Assembly: GCA_041398245.1 (NCBI GenBank)
Contig: JAWKVC010000005.1
Coordinates: 1-64,000 of the forward strand
Origin: UBA7672 sp041398245
GTDB taxonomy: Bacteria; Pseudomonadota; Alphaproteobacteria; Caulobacterales; Hyphomonadaceae
Direction of reading: 5' to 3'
DNA: 64,000 nt
The first letter of the stretch is position 1. Every line of letters begins with the position of its first letter. The notes under the pieces were generated by a model. The model saw nothing but the letters and a program-made list of their open reading frames with translations. It was not told where the DNA came from and did not search any database. Below, piece after piece: positions 1-8,765 of the stretch. The position numbers and the translations under genes are program-made.

Positions 1-1898
1 CGGTTGGGACCGTGATCGACGGTGTTGTCATCGGCTTGCAGGGCCCGAACCTGTTCAACTTCAACGATGTCTCGCGCGTTGAAGTGCTGCGCGGTCCACA
101 GGGTACGCTTTTCGGCATTAACGCATCTGCGGGCATTCTCAACATCGCTACCGAGGACCCTTCATCCCAATTCAGCGCGAAACTTGGTGCGAGCTACGCA
201 ACACACAACCAGCTCGACTTGTATGGCGCCCTATCGGGCCCGATCGCAGGCGACATGCTCAAGGGGCGCGTGTCCGGCTTCTACAAACGCCACGATGACT
301 ATGTCGACAATCTCGCGACGGGCGAATCTCTGAATGGCGATGAGCAATCCGGCCTTCGCGCGAAGCTGGTGCTTGAGACCGACGAGTTCACAAAGCTCAC
401 GTTGAACGCCGACGCTGCGTGGGATGAGAGCAGCTGTTGCTCTCCAGTGTTCATCGGACTTGTTCCGGGGCGGTCGAATGCGTTCGACACTCAGTTCTAC
501 GGTTCGCTGACGCCACGCAGCAATCAGATCAATCTTCCCGGAAGCACCTTCTCCAAGTCCAATGGCGGCGGTGTAAGCGTGCAATGGGATCGTGAGCTGG
601 GAGACTTCCTGCTGACGTCGATCACAGCTTATCGGGATTACTATATCGAGGCTGAGACGACGGTGGTTCAGCCCAGCCTCATACTTCCCAGCAACTTCGC
701 AACTGCCGAGCAGTCCCAGTTATCGCAGGAGATTCGTCTGGCCTCGCCGACGGATGGTGTCTTCGACTATGTCGTCGGGGCCTTCTATTTCGATCAAGAG
801 AAGTCGGGCAGCATCGATCAGAAGATCCGCCTCCGGGCCAACGGCTTCCAACAGCAGAACCATCTTGATTTCGAAGCCGCCAACAACACGAACTATGCCG
901 TATTTGGCGAAGCAAACTACCATGTTTCGCCCGAAGTCACGCTCATCGCTGGCGCGCGCTGGACTCATTTCGACGCGAATTTCCGCAACCGAGGACTTCC
1001 GCGCGAGCCGGGTTATGCCGTCGTCAATCTAGCGCCGGGGCAGGTGATCGAAGACAAGGTGTCGACCGAGAAGTGGTCCTGGAAGGTGGGTGGGCGCTGG
1101 CAATTCACCCCTGACAACATGATCTACGCAACCGTTTCGAGGGGCATCAAAGGGCCGGCATTCAACACCCTGGCAACGCTCGCCACGGGACCTCAACGAG
1201 TGGCCCCGGAAGTCGCGACGAACTTCGAGTTAGGCTTCAAAGGCAGCCTCTTTGATGATCGCGTGCAGACCAGTCTGGCGCTGTTCTCGACGACTTTCGA
1301 GGACTTCCAGACGCAGGCAGTCGAGACTGACCCCATCAGCGGCCTGCGAACATTCGTGCTCGTCAACGCTGGCGAAATCCTGACACAGGGTGTGGAGGCT
1401 AGCTTCAATGCATTTCTGACCGAGACGCTGATGCTCAACGCGAGTGTCAGCTATATCGACGGGAAGTTCGAAGAGTTTCCCGGTGGCCAGTGCTATACTG
1501 GACAGACTGCCGCCCAGGGCTGCGTCAGTGGCGTTCAGGATCTCAAGGGCGCGCCTCTGCCAGCCAACCCGGAATGGTCCTTCAATATTGGCGGTGAGCA
1601 GACCTTTGAGTTTGGAGACGCCCCGTTCGATGGCTTTGTGAACTTCAACTACAACTGGCGCGACAGCATCCAGTGGGACATCTTCCAGGATCCCGAGGCG
1701 CTCGAGGATTCGGTCGGGCTTCTCTCTGGAGCCTTCGGGATCCGCGACAAGGATGGCGGTTACACGCTGTCAATTTTTGGCAAAAACCTCACCGACGAAT
1801 TCTACACCAACCACCTCTCACCGGGGACTGCCATCGTCGGCTTCATCCCGCTCGACTACCAGCGTGTCGTGGGCATCAAGCTCACGGCTACCTACTAG
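1..1898 (+). CDS. TonB-dependent receptor, 5' end cut by window
   Basis: This is the C-terminal part of an outer-membrane TonB-dependent receptor, which imports a ligand using TonB/ExbBD energy. The frame is open from base 3, so the real start, signal peptide and TonB box lie upstream of the window. The visible part begins in the plug domain (VEVLRGPQGTLFG and the following GILNIAT are classic plug motifs). It then runs through a long beta-barrel and ends with a typical terminal strand (VVGIKLTATY, aromatic last residue). The tannase-like gene starts 21 bases after the stop, so the two are probably co-transcribed and the receptor may import the substrate of the catabolic genes downstream. The family is certain; the ligand is unknown. 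Confidence 0.93.
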   Translation, partial: VGTVIDGVVIGLQGPNLFNFNDVSRVEVLRGPQGTLFGINASAGILNIATEDPSSQFSAKLGASYATHNQLDLYGALSGPIAGDMLKGRVSGFYKRHDDYVDNLATGESLNGDEQSGLRAKLVLETDEFTKLTLNADAAWDESSCCSPVFIGLVPGRSNAFDTQFYGSLTPRSNQINLPGSTFSKSNGGGVSVQWDRELGDFLLTSITAYRDYYIEAETTVVQPSLILPSNFATAEQSQLSQEIRLASPTDGVFDYVVGAFYFDQEKSGSIDQKIRLRANGFQQQNHLDFEAANNTNYAVFGEANYHVSPEVTLIAGARWTHFDANFRNRGLPREPGYAVVNLAPGQVIEDKVSTEKWSWKVGGRWQFTPDNMIYATVSRGIKGPAFNTLATLATGPQRVAPEVATNFELGFKGSLFDDRVQTSLALFSTTFEDFQTQAVETDPISGLRTFVLVNAGEILTQGVEASFNAFLTETLMLNASVSYIDGKFEEFPGGQCYTGQTAAQGCVSGVQDLKGAPLPANPEWSFNIGGEQTFEFGDAPFDGFVNFNYNWRDSIQWDIFQDPEALEDSVGLLSGAFGIRDKDGGYTLSIFGKNLTDEFYTNHLSPGTAIVGFIPLDYQRVVGIKLTATY

Positions 1899-1919
1899 GC
1901 AGTTGGCGGCGGCGGGGAC

Positions 1920-3506
1920 ATGAGCAAAGTCTATCATCTTCTCTTCACCGCTGCCGCCAGCGTCTTGTTCCTGATTGCGCCTGCGACGGCGCAGGGAGCC
2001 GCAGCGTGCGCCGCTATCGGGACTTCCGATCTCTCCGCGGTTCGTGATGCACCCGGGCAAATTCAGCGAAGCGAGATCGTTCCCGCCGCCGGCGATCTGC
2101 CGGAAGTCTGCCGTGTTAGAGGAGCGGCGCTTTCCAACACAAGCTTTGCCATGTCCTTGCCCACCTCGGGCTGGAACGGAAAGTTTCTTCAGGCTGGATG
2201 TGCCGGCTTCTGCGGGCGGACTATGGTCTGGGCCTGCGATGATGCAGTCCGAAGAGGGTATGCCTGCATCGTCAGCGACATGGGCCATCGATCAGCACCT
2301 GAATCCAGGGTGGCGCCAAGCCTAAGCGCTTTCTGGGCTTATCAGAACGACACCGCGCAAATCGACCACGGTTTTCGGGCGGTCCACACGACAGCCCTGA
2401 TTGGCAAGGCTGTCGTGAACGGCTTCTACGGCCGTGGTCCAGAGAAGTCATACTTCAACGGCTGCTCCGAGGGGGGGCGTGAAGGCCTGATCGCGGCTCA
2501 GCGGTTTCCCTATGATTTTGACGGGATCATTGCTGGCGCTCCGCTCATCGATGTTGGCCGAACGTTTCAATCAACGCTGTGGAATGCGAGAGCCATGCGC
2601 GACAAGGCTGGGCGCCCCGCCCTGAGTCCGGCGACTGCTTCCCGTATCCAGTCGGCAGTCTTGAGTCGGTGTGATCTCAACGATGGGCTGGCCGACGGTG
2701 TGATCGGTGATCCAAGGTTATGCGACTTCGATCCGCGATCGCTTGTGTGCGCTGCCGCCGGAGACACGGCCTGCATCTCTCCAGCGGAAGCTGCAACGGT
2801 TCTCAAGATCATCGATGGTCCCACCACATCCTCGGGTGTTGCGCTGAGCAGGGGCGGTCTTAGTCCGGCCATATCCTGGATGCGGTTGCTAGCCCCTGGC
2901 AGCGAAGGACGATCGGTGCCGGCGTCCTATGGCGAGGAGTTCTTTCGCTACATGGGCTTCTGGCCAGCTCCTGGCCCAACCTGGTCGGCCGATACTTTTG
3001 ACTTTGATCGTGACTTCATGCGAACCGGCATAGCTGACGCGCTCATGTCCGCGACCAATCCGGACCTGAGAACGTTCAGAGCGCAGGGCGGCAAACTGCT
3101 CCTATATCATGGTTGGGACGATCATCTCATCTCGCCGAGCCTTACGGTCGACTACTACGAGACGGTTCGTTCAACGATGGGTGGTCAGGCAAGCACCGAC
3201 CCCTTCATGCGCCTGTTCATGGCGCCGGGCATGGATCATTGCGCTCTCGGGAATGGCGCCTGGGCTATCGATTTCCTGTCTTATCTTGAGAGATGGGTTG
3301 AGCACGGTGAAGCGCCTCAATCCATCCTCGCAATCCGACCAAAGCTACCCGCCGATCCGGCCAAGGCGCTCGCCCGGATCGGGGTCTTTCCAGTTCCTCC
3401 TGAGGAAGTGGATTATAAGAGACGCCTCTTCAGCTTTCCCCTTCAAGCGCATTACCGCGGCCGAGGCGATCCAGCCGAAGCCGACAGCTATGAGCTCACG
3501 CACTAA
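1920..3506 (+). CDS. tannase/feruloyl esterase family hydrolase, exported
   Basis: Predicted secreted serine esterase of the tannase/feruloyl esterase family, 528 residues, which would cleave an ester between an aromatic acid and a sugar or alcohol. Residues 1-25 form a signal peptide ending at ATAQG. The nucleophile elbow is in NGCSEGGRE (about residue 181). The acid Asp is probably in YHGWDDHLISP and the His in PGMDHCALGNG near residue 440. Several paired cysteines fit the family, including two adjacent to catalytic residues. The gene follows the receptor by 21 bases. The family also contains MHETase and chlorogenate esterase, so the precise substrate cannot be assigned. Confidence 0.88.
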   Translation: MSKVYHLLFTAAASVLFLIAPATAQGAAACAAIGTSDLSAVRDAPGQIQRSEIVPAAGDLPEVCRVRGAALSNTSFAMSLPTSGWNGKFLQAGCAGFCGRTMVWACDDAVRRGYACIVSDMGHRSAPESRVAPSLSAFWAYQNDTAQIDHGFRAVHTTALIGKAVVNGFYGRGPEKSYFNGCSEGGREGLIAAQRFPYDFDGIIAGAPLIDVGRTFQSTLWNARAMRDKAGRPALSPATASRIQSAVLSRCDLNDGLADGVIGDPRLCDFDPRSLVCAAAGDTACISPAEAATVLKIIDGPTTSSGVALSRGGLSPAISWMRLLAPGSEGRSVPASYGEEFFRYMGFWPAPGPTWSADTFDFDRDFMRTGIADALMSATNPDLRTFRAQGGKLLLYHGWDDHLISPSLTVDYYETVRSTMGGQASTDPFMRLFMAPGMDHCALGNGAWAIDFLSYLERWVEHGEAPQSILAIRPKLPADPAKALARIGVFPVPPEEVDYKRRLFSFPLQAHYRGRGDPAEADSYELTH

Positions 3507-3602
3507 GGCGTGCCGAAGCGCGGCTACAAAATTTATCGAAAAAATCTAGACGACAAATAAAATATCAAATATGAACATGTGCATCAGTTCAAGGGTAACG
3601 CC

Positions 3603-4403
3603 ATGCCTCAACCCTCTCCGCACCCTCTCAATGTCGGCTTCACTTGGCAGGACGTTCCGGCGTCCCGAGCCTTGAAGCAGCTCGATCGCGATCAGGTCCA
3701 GGCATTTGACCGCGACGGCTTCGTCTTGCTCAAGAGTGTGTTCTCGGATGCCGAACTCGACGAAGTGGAAGCGGCAATCGATCCGATCGAGTCCGAAGTC
3801 GAGCAGTGGGTGTCGGATAACACCCCCAATGGGCGTTCGCGCCTGACAGATGTCGGCACGATAACCTTCACGACTCACATCGTCGGTCGTTCAGAAGTAG
3901 CTCGCCGATTTGCCAAGAACGAGAAAATCCGGGACATCTGCATGGATCTACTCGGCGCCCCGACACGGCTCTATTGGGATCAATCCGTCTACAAGAAAAC
4001 CGGAAAGAAGCAGGAATTCCCCTGGCACCAGGACAATGGCTACACGTTCATCGAGCCGCAGCAGTACCTCACGTTCTGGATCCCTCTTGTCGATGTCGAT
4101 GAAACCAACGGCTGCCCGTGGATCGTTCCCGGAGTTCACCGGGAAGGGACGCTCACCCATTGGGAAACGCCAATCGGAAGGCAGTGCCTTGAGGGAAGTG
4201 ACAAGGCGGTCTGCGTACCTGCGAAGCGTGGCGACATCGTTCTATTTTCGTCATTGTCGCCTCATCGGACTGGGCCAAATCTCCGCGAGGGCAGCGTCCG
4301 CAAGGCTTATGTGCTGCAGTACGCGCCCGACGGCGCCCACACCGTCGTCGACGGTCGGCGAATTGCGCAGAATGATCCGGTACGGCAGTTCTTGATCGAT
4401 TAG
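3603..4403 (+). CDS. phytanoyl-CoA dioxygenase (PhyH) family protein
   Basis: Predicted non-haem Fe(II)/2-oxoglutarate-dependent oxygenase, 266 residues, which would hydroxylate a small molecule in the cytoplasm. The opening QAFDRDGFVLLKSVFSDAEL is the usual PhyH N-terminus. The iron-binding HxD is in FPWHQDNGY (about residue 143). The distal His is in SSLSPHRTGPN (about residue 221), followed by an Arg suited to bind 2-oxoglutarate. I chose the ATG at 3603 because AAGGG stands seven bases before it; an upstream GTG in frame at 3579 lacks this. The 96 bases before the gene are AT-rich and probably carry its promoter. The substrate is unknown; the setting suggests catabolism of the compound taken up by the neighbouring receptor. 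Confidence 0.87.
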   Translation: MPQPSPHPLNVGFTWQDVPASRALKQLDRDQVQAFDRDGFVLLKSVFSDAELDEVEAAIDPIESEVEQWVSDNTPNGRSRLTDVGTITFTTHIVGRSEVARRFAKNEKIRDICMDLLGAPTRLYWDQSVYKKTGKKQEFPWHQDNGYTFIEPQQYLTFWIPLVDVDETNGCPWIVPGVHREGTLTHWETPIGRQCLEGSDKAVCVPAKRGDIVLFSSLSPHRTGPNLREGSVRKAYVLQYAPDGAHTVVDGRRIAQNDPVRQFLID

Positions 4404-4440
4404 GGCGCTTGTGGAGTACCTGAGCCCCCGGCAGCTCGAA

Positions 4441-4468
4441 TTGACAATATCTGTTCCCGCGGTATTCG
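4441..4468 (+). promoter_or_regulatory. putative sigma-70 promoter for the GntR gene
   Basis: A perfect -35 hexamer TTGACA at 4441-4446 is followed 16 bases later by TATTCG at 4463-4468. It lies in the 109-base gap between the PhyH stop and the GntR start. The -10 match is partial, so this is a sequence-only guess. Confidence 0.35.
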
Positions 4469-4512
4469 GTCGGTCGCCAAGACTGTGCGACGCAGACTGA
4501 TCGGTTCCGACC

Positions 4513-5274
4513 TTGCCCTCAAAAATCCCGTCGATCAGCAAGTTCGAGGACGAACTGCTCCGCAATCCGCGTACGCAGCCCTCGAGTCCCGGACACCAGA
4601 TCGCGTACTGGCTCAGGCGCGATATCGTCCGCGGCGTTTTCCTGCCCGACGAGCGGCTAAAGCTTGAACTGCTCACGCGTTTCTACGACGCCGGGCACAC
4701 GCCGGTGCGCGAAGCCATTCTCTTTCTTGCCGCCGGTGGGCTCGTCGTCCATGCGCACCAGAAGGGCCACAGGGTCGCGCCGGTGTCCGTGGCGGACTAT
4801 CGCGACACCGTCGACATCTATGGGCGGGTGCGCCGTCTTGCGCTGACAATGGCGATCGAGCGAGGCGATGACGCGTGGGAAGAGAAGGTCATCGTTCAGC
4901 TGCACCGCTCCAAGAAGGTGCCCCATGTGCTGCCGGGCGACGATCACGAGGGCAGGGAGCGGTGGCAGCGGGCCTATGGCGACTTCTATGACACCCTCAT
5001 CGGCGGTTGCGGTTCCGCGCTTCTCATTGAATTCTATGGGGACCTGGTCGCCAGGGCGGAGCGCTACATAAACCTCTTCGGGGATCAGTCGAGTGATCAG
5101 CTGCGCGATCATGCGGCTGAACACGCCGAAGTTGTCGAAGCGATGATCGCAAGAGACGCCAAGCGTCTCATCAAGGTCCTGGACGACACCAATGTGCGAG
5201 CAAAGCCAATGCGCGATTCGACCATGGCGGCGTTGAAGAAGCTGGAGCGATCAGACTCAACGGCCGCGCACTGA
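4513..5274 (+). CDS. GntR-family transcriptional regulator with FCD domain
   Basis: Predicted DNA-binding regulator of the FadR subfamily, 253 residues. The N-terminal winged helix spans roughly residues 25-95 (IAYWLRRDIVRGVFLPDERL, then TPVREAILFLAAGGLV as the recognition-helix region). The helical C-terminal ligand-binding FCD domain follows, with DHAAEHAEVVEAMIARD typical of its metal-binding end. The start is a TTG at 4513; no ATG lies suitably placed upstream. It probably controls the surrounding catabolic genes in response to a pathway intermediate. Its last 18 bases overlap the 3' end of the convergent GH5 gene. The ligand is unknown. Confidence 0.88.
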   Translation: MPSKIPSISKFEDELLRNPRTQPSSPGHQIAYWLRRDIVRGVFLPDERLKLELLTRFYDAGHTPVREAILFLAAGGLVVHAHQKGHRVAPVSVADYRDTVDIYGRVRRLALTMAIERGDDAWEEKVIVQLHRSKKVPHVLPGDDHEGRERWQRAYGDFYDTLIGGCGSALLIEFYGDLVARAERYINLFGDQSSDQLRDHAAEHAEVVEAMIARDAKRLIKVLDDTNVRAKPMRDSTMAALKKLERSDSTAAH

Positions 5275-7197
5275 AAGGCGAACCCGCCCGCTGGCGTTTG
5301 TCTTGATCTGTAGCTTTTGACCTTGCGGGTCGATCGTCCACTCAACCCCGCCGCCTTCGGTCGCGATCTCTACCCCGTTCGGGAAATGGATTGAGGGAAC
5401 AAAAACCTCGGATACAGCCCCAGCGAGCGCATCGAATTCGAGTTCGAAGACGCCGAGATCAGCGTTGAAGGAGAAGCCCAGAATTGTCCCCCCGATGCTC
5501 AACGGGTAGGGGCGGCAGAATCCCCTTACGGCGCGACCGCCAGAATTGGGATCGTCAGATGCTGTCAGCTGGTCGAGTGAGAAGATCGACAGGTCTTCCT
5601 GGTTCCAGCCATCACCGATCAGGAGGTCATTTCTGTTGGAAGCGGTGTAGTTCCAGATCGTCGAACTCAACCGTCGATGGTCGATAGCATCGTACATGAG
5701 CCCCAGAGCTGTCTCGTGCGACTTCCATGGGTGCTCGCTGTGATCTCCAGCCGCCCAGGCATCATAGGCGGCGCCCTCGTCGAGGTCGAACGGGATTCCG
5801 AATTCGCCGATGAGTGTTGGCATACCGCCCGGCTGGGCTGACGAGAGGCTCTCGACCACGCCAAGTTCACGAATGTAGCGCTCGAGAAGCTGCCCCTTGG
5901 CTTCATCTGTCGGAGCAGTGAAAGTCTTGAAGAACAACGTCCGTACGTCATACCAGTGGGCGGCGTTCACCGAGGCCTCGGGCAGGGGCTTCGGCAACTC
6001 TCTCCCCGACATGCCGCCGAATGGATCTATCTCTACGAAAACGAGCCAGTCGTTGCGATGGCTCCGGATGGCGTTGGCGACACGATGGAAGAAGGGGCCC
6101 ATTCCATCGCGGTAGACGTCGATGGATCCTTCGGCGTCCGCCTGAAAGAAATCTTCTCGGAGCGCAACGGCGCGCTCACCGTCCCAGGCATAGGCGCCTG
6201 CCGCCTCGAAGGGGCAGCTTCGACCAGCGAGCCAGACGGGCTGCCTGTGAGCGTTGAGTGTTACATTTCCGGTCACTTCAGTCCGGGCTGTCTCGATGTT
6301 CCTGTGCAGCCTTGGCGCCTGGACTGCGGCGCCCCTCAGCATGGCAAGGCCCTCGAGCGGGCTGATTGCGGGACCAACGCGCGGGGCGACCGGATTTACG
6401 GCGTCGGGTGCGACATGGCGATAGTTCAAGGGGTAGCCGAGCCACCCGAGACCAGGCTCGTTGAGCGTGTCGAAACCCACAACATGCGGCAGGTGGGCGA
6501 TGCGGCGGGCGACTTGCTCAATGCATCCGATGTAGGAAGACTGCAGGAAGTCTTGGATGTTCTGCCCCGCAACCTTGAAGTCCGGCGTGAGGCGCCGGCC
6601 AGCCCAGAACAGGCTCCAGACAACGGCCGTCGCGGGCAGGCGATGGTTCCCGCCCCAGCTCATCTGCGGATAGCTGTCCTGCCGTCGCTGTGGGCTCGCA
6701 TAGTCGTACTTGTGCTGCATCACGTGGGCGACATCGGCGCGATCGAACTGAGTGAAGTCGAGGCCGATGACCTCAAACGTCCAGCCAGGCGCGCCATCCC
6801 CGCCTGACATGCGGCTCCAGACATCCTGGTGAAAGTCGATGAAGACGTGGAAGCCGAACTCGCCCGCGCGTTCGCAGATCTTGGCGAAGTAGTCGAGATA
6901 GGCCTCGTCGTATTGGCCCGGTCCGGCGTGTTCGATGGCCTCCCAGGTTGTAAGCAACCGGATGCAGTTGAAGCCCCAGTGCGCAAGCCTGGCGAAGTGA
7001 GCGTCCGCCTCATCGAGCGGAAAGGGACGTCCAACGAAGTTCACGCTTCGGTGGTCTGCAAAATCGCTCGGATAGTTTGTGCCGCCGCGGGGCCACGGCA
7101 CCTTGCAGTCGCCGCCAAGGTTTACGCCTCTAAGGATAACATGCCGGCCGTTCAAGTCTCGAAAGGCGCTGCCGTCGATCTTTAAAGGGCCGGCCAT
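5257..7197 (-). CDS. glycoside hydrolase family 5 (endoglycoceramidase/steryl-glucosidase-like)
   Basis: Predicted retaining beta-glycosidase of family GH5, 646 residues. It has no clear signal peptide, so it is probably cytoplasmic. The TIM barrel begins with HVILRGVNLGGDCK and WGFNCIRLLTTWEAIEH. The acid/base Glu is in GFDTLNEPGLGW (about residue 249) and the nucleophile Glu in PTLIGEFGIPFD (about residue 473). A beta-rich C-terminal domain of about 100 residues follows. This size and layout resembles the endoglycoceramidase and ergosteryl-glucosidase branch rather than cellulases, so a glycolipid or steryl/aryl glucoside substrate is a reasonable guess only. A GGAG lies a few bases upstream of the ATG. 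The gene is divergent from the sulfatase. Confidence 0.85.
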   Translation of the reverse strand: MAGPLKIDGSAFRDLNGRHVILRGVNLGGDCKVPWPRGGTNYPSDFADHRSVNFVGRPFPLDEADAHFARLAHWGFNCIRLLTTWEAIEHAGPGQYDEAYLDYFAKICERAGEFGFHVFIDFHQDVWSRMSGGDGAPGWTFEVIGLDFTQFDRADVAHVMQHKYDYASPQRRQDSYPQMSWGGNHRLPATAVVWSLFWAGRRLTPDFKVAGQNIQDFLQSSYIGCIEQVARRIAHLPHVVGFDTLNEPGLGWLGYPLNYRHVAPDAVNPVAPRVGPAISPLEGLAMLRGAAVQAPRLHRNIETARTEVTGNVTLNAHRQPVWLAGRSCPFEAAGAYAWDGERAVALREDFFQADAEGSIDVYRDGMGPFFHRVANAIRSHRNDWLVFVEIDPFGGMSGRELPKPLPEASVNAAHWYDVRTLFFKTFTAPTDEAKGQLLERYIRELGVVESLSSAQPGGMPTLIGEFGIPFDLDEGAAYDAWAAGDHSEHPWKSHETALGLMYDAIDHRRLSSTIWNYTASNRNDLLIGDGWNQEDLSIFSLDQLTASDDPNSGGRAVRGFCRPYPLSIGGTILGFSFNADLGVFELEFDALAGAVSEVFVPSIHFPNGVEIATEGGGVEWTIDPQGQKLQIKTNASGRVRLSVRGR

Positions 7198-7436
7198 CTG
7201 TTGCCTACTCCTGCGTTAACTCGGCCTCGCGGCCATTCTGAAAATCCGGCAGGCCTGGACATCGACGAGCGCGCAAACGCGCGACTCAGATCGTTCGCGT
7301 GCCTACGCGTCTCCTCAGCATTTTGTTCTAAAATCGCCCCCAGGCAACAATAATTGATAAAATATGGCACCAAAAACTCGAATCATATTGACGATTAAGC
7401 TGACCTCTCGCAGGGTGGACGAAAATGGAAGGCGGG
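7198..7436. promoter_or_regulatory. divergent intergenic region between GH5 and sulfatase genes
   Basis: These 239 bases separate the oppositely transcribed GH5 and sulfatase genes and must hold both promoters. The middle (about 7340-7400) is clearly AT-richer than its surroundings. I could not pick convincing -35/-10 pairs or a clear GntR operator. It is a natural place for the GntR protein to act. Confidence 0.4.
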
Positions 7437-8765
7437 ATGAAGCGACGCAGTTTTCTTGCTGGAGCGATTTCGGCGGCGGCGATTGGAGCAGGGTGCTCCA
7501 CGACCCAGTTCGCCTCCACACGCAGACCAAACATTGTCATCATCCTTGCTGACGACCTGGGCCTGGGTGATCTCGGGAGCTACGGGGCGAAGCTAATTCG
7601 CACGCCACACCTTGACGCGATGGCGCGCGCAGGGGCCCGCTTCACGAACTTCTTCGCCAGCGCCAACATATGCAGCCAGTCCAGAGCTGGCCTGTTCACC
7701 GGGCGATTTGCTGTCCGTAGCGGAATGGCGAATGGAGTCATTCAAGCATCGGACACTGTGGGCCTTCCGCCAGACGAGATCACGATCGCGGAAATGCTGA
7801 AACCAGACTACGCCACCGCCCTGATCGGCAAGTGGCATCTGGGGCATGTGCCGCCGTACTGGCCCCCGCGAGTCCAAGGCTTCGACTACTTCTTCGGTCT
7901 GCCCTACAGCCACAACATGATTCCCCTGTCGCTCTACACGAGTGGAGAGGGCGTGGACCTCATAGCGGGTGAGGTTGATTTCCACCGGCTCACGGCCCAG
8001 TTTTTTGAGCGTGGAATTGCTTTCATCGAAGAAAACAGGGCGCGCCCATTCTTTCTCACGCTTGCGCTCACGGCGCCGCATGTGCCACTCGACCCCAATC
8101 CCGACACGCATCACCATCATTCGCCGGCTGGCGACTATGGAGATGTCGTCGAGGAGATCGACAGTGGTGTGGGTGAACTGGTTGCAAAGCTGCGCTTGCT
8201 CGGCATTGAGCGCGACACGCTCGTGATCGTGACATCCGACAACGGACCGTGGTTCGAGGGATCGTCCGGAGACGCAAGGGACCGCAAGGGCGGAGCAGGC
8301 TGGGACGGCGGCTACAAGGTTCCCCTCATACTTCATCAACCGGGGCGCGTGCCAGCCGGTGTCGTGCGGGACCAACTCGCCATGAACATCGACTTCCTGC
8401 CGACGCTGGCCAATTGGACCGCGGCAACCGCGCCCGATCGGTTGCTCGATGGTCGCGACATATCCGCCGTCATCGCCGATGGCGCGCCTTCTCCGCATGA
8501 ACAATTGCTGCTGTTCAACGATACCAAGATCACAGGAATACGGACGAAGCGGTGGAAGCTGGTCAGGGACTCCTACTACCGGGGTCTAAATCTTGACCTG
8601 TCGAAGTATATGATCACGCGCCAAGGCGCCCTGTTGTTCGACCTCGAGCAGGACCCCGGAGAACTCTACAGCGTCGCTAGCCGCCATCCGGATGTGTTCG
8701 AGCAGATGATGGCGCAGCTCAGCGCGGAACAGGCGCGTTACGACGCGTTGGCGCGGCATGACTGA
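7437..8765 (+). CDS. sulfatase, Tat/lipoprotein-type exported, atypical active-site motif
   Basis: Predicted type I sulfatase of the alkaline-phosphatase fold, 442 residues, which would remove a sulfate ester. The N-terminus MKRRSFLAG plus a hydrophobic stretch and IGAGCS looks like a twin-arginine signal with a lipobox. For that reason, and because GGAAGG precedes it, I start at 7437 rather than at the in-frame ATG 7425. Metal-binding NIVIILADDLGLGD, the catalytic GKWHLGH and SDNGPW are present. The formylglycine site reads CSQSRAGLFTGR, so Gln stands where the maturase motif CxPxR (or CxAxR) normally has Pro or Ala. This makes maturation uncertain. The stop overlaps the transporter start by eight bases. 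Confidence 0.9.
   Translation: MKRRSFLAGAISAAAIGAGCSTTQFASTRRPNIVIILADDLGLGDLGSYGAKLIRTPHLDAMARAGARFTNFFASANICSQSRAGLFTGRFAVRSGMANGVIQASDTVGLPPDEITIAEMLKPDYATALIGKWHLGHVPPYWPPRVQGFDYFFGLPYSHNMIPLSLYTSGEGVDLIAGEVDFHRLTAQFFERGIAFIEENRARPFFLTLALTAPHVPLDPNPDTHHHHSPAGDYGDVVEEIDSGVGELVAKLRLLGIERDTLVIVTSDNGPWFEGSSGDARDRKGGAGWDGGYKVPLILHQPGRVPAGVVRDQLAMNIDFLPTLANWTAATAPDRLLDGRDISAVIADGAPSPHEQLLLFNDTKITGIRTKRWKLVRDSYYRGLNLDLSKYMITRQGALLFDLEQDPGELYSVASRHPDVFEQMMAQLSAEQARYDALARHD

Noticed and set aside
5956..6807. 283-codon plus-strand frame
   Set aside because: Antisense to the GH5 gene, whose catalytic motifs are intact.
7593..8504. 303-codon minus-strand frame
   Set aside because: Antisense shadow of the sulfatase; no domain or ribosome site.
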